IMG/VR virus record: IMGVR_UViG_3300021379_000092
Span: 1-33,581 of that record
Reading direction: 5' to 3' (one strand)
Length of the DNA stretch: 33,581 bases
From: a virus
The notes beneath the pieces are model-generated. The model searched no databases, was not told the origin of the DNA, and worked only from the letters and a program-made list of their open reading frames with translations. The first letter of the stretch is position 1; each line of letters begins with the position of its first letter. The translations under genes were made by a program, and so were the position numbers. Below, in pieces: positions 31,237 to 33,581 of the stretch.

Positions 31237-33057
31237 TTATTTCCATGAAGTAGCAAAATTTGTGGTGTTTTTTGCTATTTTTCGCCTTTTTTGAGGTTTT
31301 TCAGCAAAATTTGCTGTATTTGTAAGTATTTTTTCCTCAATGACAGCAAAGTTAGGATTAAGGATGTAGATGGCTGCAAAGTTATAAACTAAAGTATCCA
31401 GTGCTTCGTTTCTAGGTCTGATCTGTTTCCAGACTAGAGATTTTTTACCTCTGACAAACTTAGTGACTCTTTTTTCTGCAGTGAGTTGCTTAAAGTATTC
31501 TTCATCAAGGTCTGAACAAAAATGCAGCGTTGTACTTTCCTTATCAGTAGATAATCTTGCAAAGATTGCTTCTTTTGCTGTGTCAGTTCCAACTGGATAC
31601 AGGACAGCTCTGTTTTTTCCAATGAAGGTTGGTCTATTTGCTATTGCTTTCCCAGTCTGGTTTGAACCTTTAACAGCAAACACTCTTCTGGAATGTCGTT
31701 CTTTTGTAAATTCATAAACTCTTTGTGTATGGTGTCCACCAGAGTCAACTGTGCAACATGAGATGGGGATGATTCTTTCTGTTTCAGTTTTAAATCTTTT
31801 CTTGAGATAAGCATCTAGGTCTGACCAAACATTAAATGCATTAGGGTCACCCCAGAGAATCTTGTAATCCAAAACCCATGCTTCATAGTTTTTACCCCAC
31901 CCAACAGTTTGTAATTCAATTCTGTCTTTTTGTACGTCACATCCAACTGTGATTACAAGCACATCTTCTGGAACTGAAGTGTGATCATAATTTAATCTAC
32001 GTTCAAGCAGTGATTCATACTCAACAGCTTCACCTTGTTCTTCCCATGTTTCACCTAAAGAAGTGTTGACCCATGTTTTCAAAGTTTCTGGATTCTTTTT
32101 TGCTTCAAGAAATGCTTTAGCCATATCTGCCCATGTTGACCAGACAGAATACAGCTCTGAAATATGGAAACCTGCAGTTTTGCTTTTGCTTGCACTTGCT
32201 CTCCACTCACCATTCTTGATCATCCATTGTTTTTTAGCTTCATCAATTACAGAACCACATTCTTCACATGCATAAGCTGCAGTTTCATAATTGTTTTCTT
32301 CCCAGACAACATTCTTCCACTTCAATACTTGTTTGTGATCACATTCTGGGCATGGCACATAGTAATAACGTTGGTCTGACTCTTCAAAAGCAGATTCAAT
32401 TGCAGATAACCCTTTGATTGTTGGTGTGCTACACATGTAAATCTTGCGATTCCAGAAGGTTTTAGTTCTTGCTACAGCTAAACTAACTGGACTACCTTCA
32501 CTTCCTGCTGACGTTTCCCATCTATCTACCTCATCCATAAGTAAGATTCTGATTGGTCTTGATGCTAAACCTGCAGGACTGTTGCTACCCACAATAGATA
32601 AATGACCACCTGCAAACTTTTTATGCATGGTTGTGTTGCCACTATCTCTGCTTTTTGCATCTTTTACACATTCTCTAATCTTTTCTGTATCTCTAATCAT
32701 GCCTGCAAGCCTATCTTTAGAGAATGACTGACCCATCTGCAATGTTGGTTGCACTATAAGCATAGGTGATGGGTCTTGGTCTATGTAATAACCAATTGCA
32801 TTGAGCAGTATTTCAGTTTTGCCAACCTGTGAGCTAGTCATGACCACAATCCTTTCAATGTTTGGGTCATTGAAGGCATCCATTATCTCACGTTGATATT
32901 CAGCTCTATCAGTTCTCCACTGACCTGCTTCAGCAGAAGATTCTGGTGATAGTTTTCTGTAATTATCTGACCAAGAACTAACTTGTAGATTTGGTGGTGG
33001 TGACCATATCTGGTTGGTCTGCTGTATCACCTTTTCTATATTTTGTTGGTATTCCAT
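31237..33057 (-). CDS. terL: Terminase large subunit (GpA family)
   Basis: A 606-aa packaging motor. Walker A-like SSQVGKT (75-81), Walker B ILLMDE (171-176), a cysteine zinc-ribbon insertion (Cys 236, 239, 264, 267; CPEC and CEEC) and the nuclease-start motif VGCDVQKDRIEL (about 375-386) match lambda gpA. It translocates DNA into the prohead and cuts at cos. AGGAG lies 4-5 nt before its ATG, which lies inside terS (80-bp overlap). Length is close to gpA (641 aa). Confidence 0.93.
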   Translation of the reverse strand: MEYQQNIEKVIQQTNQIWSPPPNLQVSSWSDNYRKLSPESSAEAGQWRTDRAEYQREIMDAFNDPNIERIVVMTSSQVGKTEILLNAIGYYIDQDPSPMLIVQPTLQMGQSFSKDRLAGMIRDTEKIRECVKDAKSRDSGNTTMHKKFAGGHLSIVGSNSPAGLASRPIRILLMDEVDRWETSAGSEGSPVSLAVARTKTFWNRKIYMCSTPTIKGLSAIESAFEESDQRYYYVPCPECDHKQVLKWKNVVWEENNYETAAYACEECGSVIDEAKKQWMIKNGEWRASASKSKTAGFHISELYSVWSTWADMAKAFLEAKKNPETLKTWVNTSLGETWEEQGEAVEYESLLERRLNYDHTSVPEDVLVITVGCDVQKDRIELQTVGWGKNYEAWVLDYKILWGDPNAFNVWSDLDAYLKKRFKTETERIIPISCCTVDSGGHHTQRVYEFTKERHSRRVFAVKGSNQTGKAIANRPTFIGKNRAVLYPVGTDTAKEAIFARLSTDKESTTLHFCSDLDEEYFKQLTAEKRVTKFVRGKKSLVWKQIRPRNEALDTLVYNFAAIYILNPNFAVIEEKILTNTANFAEKPQKRRKIAKNTTNFATSWK

Positions 33058-33502
33058 TTTCTCCTAGTTCTTCTAGTGCTTCATAAACCTTATCTTTAAT
33101 GATCTGTTCTGCTTCTGGATAGTTCTCAACTGTTATAACTTGATGTGCAATTCTTGATGGCAATGCTATTAGTTTAGCTCTGGCATTAGCTACATAATCA
33201 ATCCATGTATCTTGTACCAATGCTGCAGGTATAAGATTGCCTTCTAGTTGCTCAACTTCTAATTCAGCTTTTCTTGCTTGAGCTGCAGTTAGTTTGGTTT
33301 TCTCCTCTGCAATGTCACCAGTACCAGTCTTCTTGTTGTAGCCACCTAGTTTTCTAAGGTATGAGATATAAGCAAATCTGCAGACATCTATGTTCAATGG
33401 GCTTCTGCCTTTTTTTGATGGCAAAATACCATCTCTAATGAGTTCTGACACTCTTTTGACTGATAAGTCTAAATGTTCAGCAATATCTCTCTGTGTAGCC
33501 AT
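32978..33502 (-). CDS. terS: Terminase small subunit (Nu1-like)
   Basis: A 174-aa protein with an N-terminal winged-helix HTH (RDIAEHLDLSVKRVSELIRD, then GILPSKKGRSPLN) matching lambda Nu1, followed by a coiled coil (KTKLTAAQARKAELEVEQLE, about 68-88) that should mediate oligomers and a C-terminal part that contacts the large subunit. It binds cos and starts packaging. It is the first gene after the terminal repeat. The 80-bp overlap with terL is unusual but both frames are clearly real. Confidence 0.88.
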   Translation of the reverse strand: MATQRDIAEHLDLSVKRVSELIRDGILPSKKGRSPLNIDVCRFAYISYLRKLGGYNKKTGTGDIAEEKTKLTAAQARKAELEVEQLEGNLIPAALVQDTWIDYVANARAKLIALPSRIAHQVITVENYPEAEQIIKDKVYEALEELGENGIPTKYRKGDTADQPDMVTTTKSTS

Positions 33503-33567
33503 ATGAAGCCCTAGTAGCCTATAAAATTACGTTGATTGAAACTGTCCATATCTAAAAATTTTCTGCA
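33503..33567 (-). other. Leader between putative cos end and terS (candidate terminase-binding region)
   Basis: This 65-bp stretch has no gene. By analogy with cosB of lambda it should hold binding sites for the small terminase, but I see no clear repeated site. An AGGG element a few bases before the terS ATG could be its ribosome-binding site. No convincing promoter is visible; transcription may come through the joined ends. Confidence 0.4.
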
Positions 33568-33580
33568 GTTGCGAATACCT
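33568..33580. repeat. Terminal 13-nt repeat, right copy (putative cos end)
   Basis: Second exact copy of GTTGCGAATACCT. It lies about 65 bp upstream of the small terminase start on the minus strand, where lambda-like phages carry cos. One extra base (A, position 33581) follows it at the very end of the window. Confidence 0.75.
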
Positions 33581-33581
33581 A

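Noticed and set aside
1-33580. Terminal 13-mer as prophage attL/attR
   Set aside because: No integrase, excisionase or repressor is visible and the repeat sits next to terS; cos or assembly overlap is a simpler reading.

Overview
The window looks like one essentially complete, AT-rich genome of a siphovirus-type tailed phage. Every gene I can support lies on the minus strand, so the genome is best read from high to low coordinates. A 13-nt sequence (GTTGCGAATACCT) occurs at both ends, just upstream of the small terminase gene. This is what end-filled cohesive (cos) termini, or an overlap-closed circular assembly, would give. The gene set and the low-complexity lectin-like fibre genes resemble uncultured marine siphoviruses. 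An AT-rich marine bacterial host is an inference; no host marker is present. I see no integrase, CI-like repressor, tRNA, rRNA, CRISPR array or insertion sequence, so a virulent lifestyle is likely. No DNA polymerase is visible, so the host replisome is presumably used.

Read in the minus direction: (1) 33.5-31.2 kb holds cos, then lambda-like terS (Nu1-like) and terL (GpA family). (2) 31.2-30.4 kb is a two-gene cassette of unknown function with its own promoter, a 22-bp palindrome and a rho-independent terminator, laid out like a moron. (3) 30.4-25.4 kb is the head module: a gpW-like joining protein, the portal, and a very large fused gene (N-terminal domains, HK97-type prohead protease, major capsid protein) with two good internal ribosome-binding sites at domain borders, then a GC-rich hairpin. 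(4) 25.4-17.5 kb is the connector and tail module: two tandem paralogous head-tail joining proteins, tail terminator, major tail protein, G/GT chaperones with a -1 slippery site, tape measure, two distal tail proteins and a gpJ-like tip protein. (5) 17.5-10.9 kb holds fibre and adhesion proteins. (6) 10.9-9.1 kb is a lysis cassette (30-aa membrane peptide, XhlA-like protein, 3-TM holin, GH24 lysozyme), then a PD-(D/E)XK nuclease.

(7) 9.08-6.85 kb is an early operon with its own promoter, running through several short or unknown genes to a YqaJ-type exonuclease. (8) 6.8-2.9 kb has another promoter, a ribbon-helix-helix-like protein, small unknowns, a resolvase-like nuclease, an SSB-like protein ending in DDIPF and a primase-helicase. 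(9) 2.92-2.79 kb is a cluster of TGTATGT/ACATACA heptamers around a 23-bp palindrome, a candidate replication origin. (10) 2.8-0.04 kb holds small genes, a PP-loop (PAPS-reductase-like) enzyme with a cysteine cluster, a DUF3310 protein, a small HTH protein and a tail-like protein that reaches the second cos copy.

The genes are packed tightly. At least twelve junctions use a TAATG stop/start overlap and several use ATGA, which argues for translational coupling and decided many start codons here. Seven genes too short for usual ORF cut-offs (26 to 56 codons, plus the frameshift extension of the tail chaperone) were found this way. Assignments rest on motifs and gene order read by eye; no database search was run.
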